A stretch of 64,000 nt of DNA from a virus. This document shows, in pieces, positions 63,782-64,000 of the stretch. Position 1 is the first letter of the stretch, and the number at the start of each line of letters is the position of its first letter. The notes beneath the pieces are model-generated. The model had not been told where the DNA came from and searched no databases. It was given only the letters and a program-made list of their open reading frames with translations. A program made the translations under genes and the position numbers. The DNA lies in IMG/VR virus record IMGVR_UViG_3300044949_001956, positions 43,846-107,845 of that record. One strand, 5' to 3'.

Positions 63782-64000
63782 TTACCTGCTGGTCAATAGC
63801 TCCGGATAGAAGGTCTCATAGAACCACCTGCAGTTGTGCAGGACCGAAGCGGAATCCTGTTCCGACATGTACTTAGGCCATGACGGACCGTGAGACTCGA
63901 GCCGCGGCTTGGTAACGTGACTGACAAGCGCCCTATAGACCGTGTCGTGCTCGTAGTACTCAGACTGCTTGATGTTGTTCATGTCGTGCTCATAGTTGTC
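63782..64000 (-). CDS. Hypothetical protein, 5' end outside window
   Basis: Frame open to the window edge: preceding codons read DNYEHD before the internal MNNIKQSEYYEHDTVYRALV. SYEHD-like doublets suggest either a repeat or that the internal ATG at 63982 is the true start. Ends WFYETFYPELLTSR. Not recognised. Confidence 0.5.
   Translation of the reverse strand, partial: DNYEHDMNNIKQSEYYEHDTVYRALVSHVTKPRLESHGPSWPKYMSEQDSASVLHNCRWFYETFYPELLTSR

Noticed and set aside
1-64000. CRISPR array or insertion sequence
   Set aside because: No regularly spaced direct repeats with unique spacers and no transposase were seen; the only mobile genes recognised are the two GIY-YIG endonucleases.

Overview
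This window is part of the genome of a T4-like (Straboviridae/Kyanoviridae-type) contractile-tailed phage. It carries the T4 replication core (gp43, RegA, gp62, gp44, gp45, gp46, gp47, UvsW, UvsY), the late sigma factor gp55 and the T4 head/tail block (gp23, 22, 21, 20, 19, 18, 17, 16, 15, 14, 13) in the order usual for marine and freshwater T4-like phages. Hsp20, SpeD, PstS, a MazG-like enzyme and a deformylase-like gene are typical auxiliary genes of cyanophages and pelagiphages. The moderately high GC, a DUF1127 protein, a PstS with a twin-arginine-like leader and an Omp-type beta-barrel point to an alphaproteobacterial host rather than a cyanobacterium; that host call is inference.

Layout (nearly everything is on the minus strand). 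1-2476: DNA polymerase gp43, cut by the window edge. 2.5-5.4 kb: GH19-type endolysin, DUF1127, Hsp20, a plus-strand spanin pair and small lipoprotein/hypothetical genes. 5.4-19.9 kb: hypervariable accessory region with many small genes behind near-identical early promoters, SpeD, 11 tRNA or tRNA-like genes, an outer-membrane barrel, PstS, a tyrosine-phosphatase-like protein, a SWIM zinc finger and a short plus-strand operon ending in a zincin. 19.9-24 kb: regA-62-44-45 clamp module with a GIY-YIG homing endonuclease. 24-31.9 kb: sugar-nucleotide and glycosyltransferase genes, nucleotide and DNA metabolism genes, a second GIY-YIG endonuclease and a degenerate peptide deformylase. 31.9-37.3 kb: gp46, gp47, gp55, UvsW, UvsY. 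37.3-52.4 kb: virion structural block. 52.4-57.9 kb: adhesin/tail-fibre-like proteins including a 17-repeat leucine-rich protein. 57.9-64 kb: a glycan-modification island (fused kinase/nucleotidylyltransferase, five glycosyltransferase-like proteins, FkbM methyltransferase, 2OG oxygenase).

Regulation visible in the sequence: (i) early sigma70 promoters TTGACT-N16-18-TATAAA with a conserved downstream leader that itself begins with ATG and carries the ribosome binding site; (ii) T4-type late promoters TATAAATA/AATAAATA before gp23, gp22, gp19, gp18, gp13 and the tail-fibre operon; (iii) a repeated 14-bp box (TCAATGGGTTAGCC type) and two inverted copies of a roughly 100-bp structured element bracketing the 6.0-18.5 kb accessory region.

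The most unusual observations are: an apparent overprinted two-helix membrane protein gene inside gp47 that coincides with a sharp local codon-usage shift; the inverted structured elements; a likely ATT initiation codon produced where a homing endonuclease abuts its neighbour; a shared late-promoter plus stem-loop architecture in front of both homing endonucleases; a deformylase lacking its metal ligands; and a type-II-like tRNA with an isoleucine anticodon.
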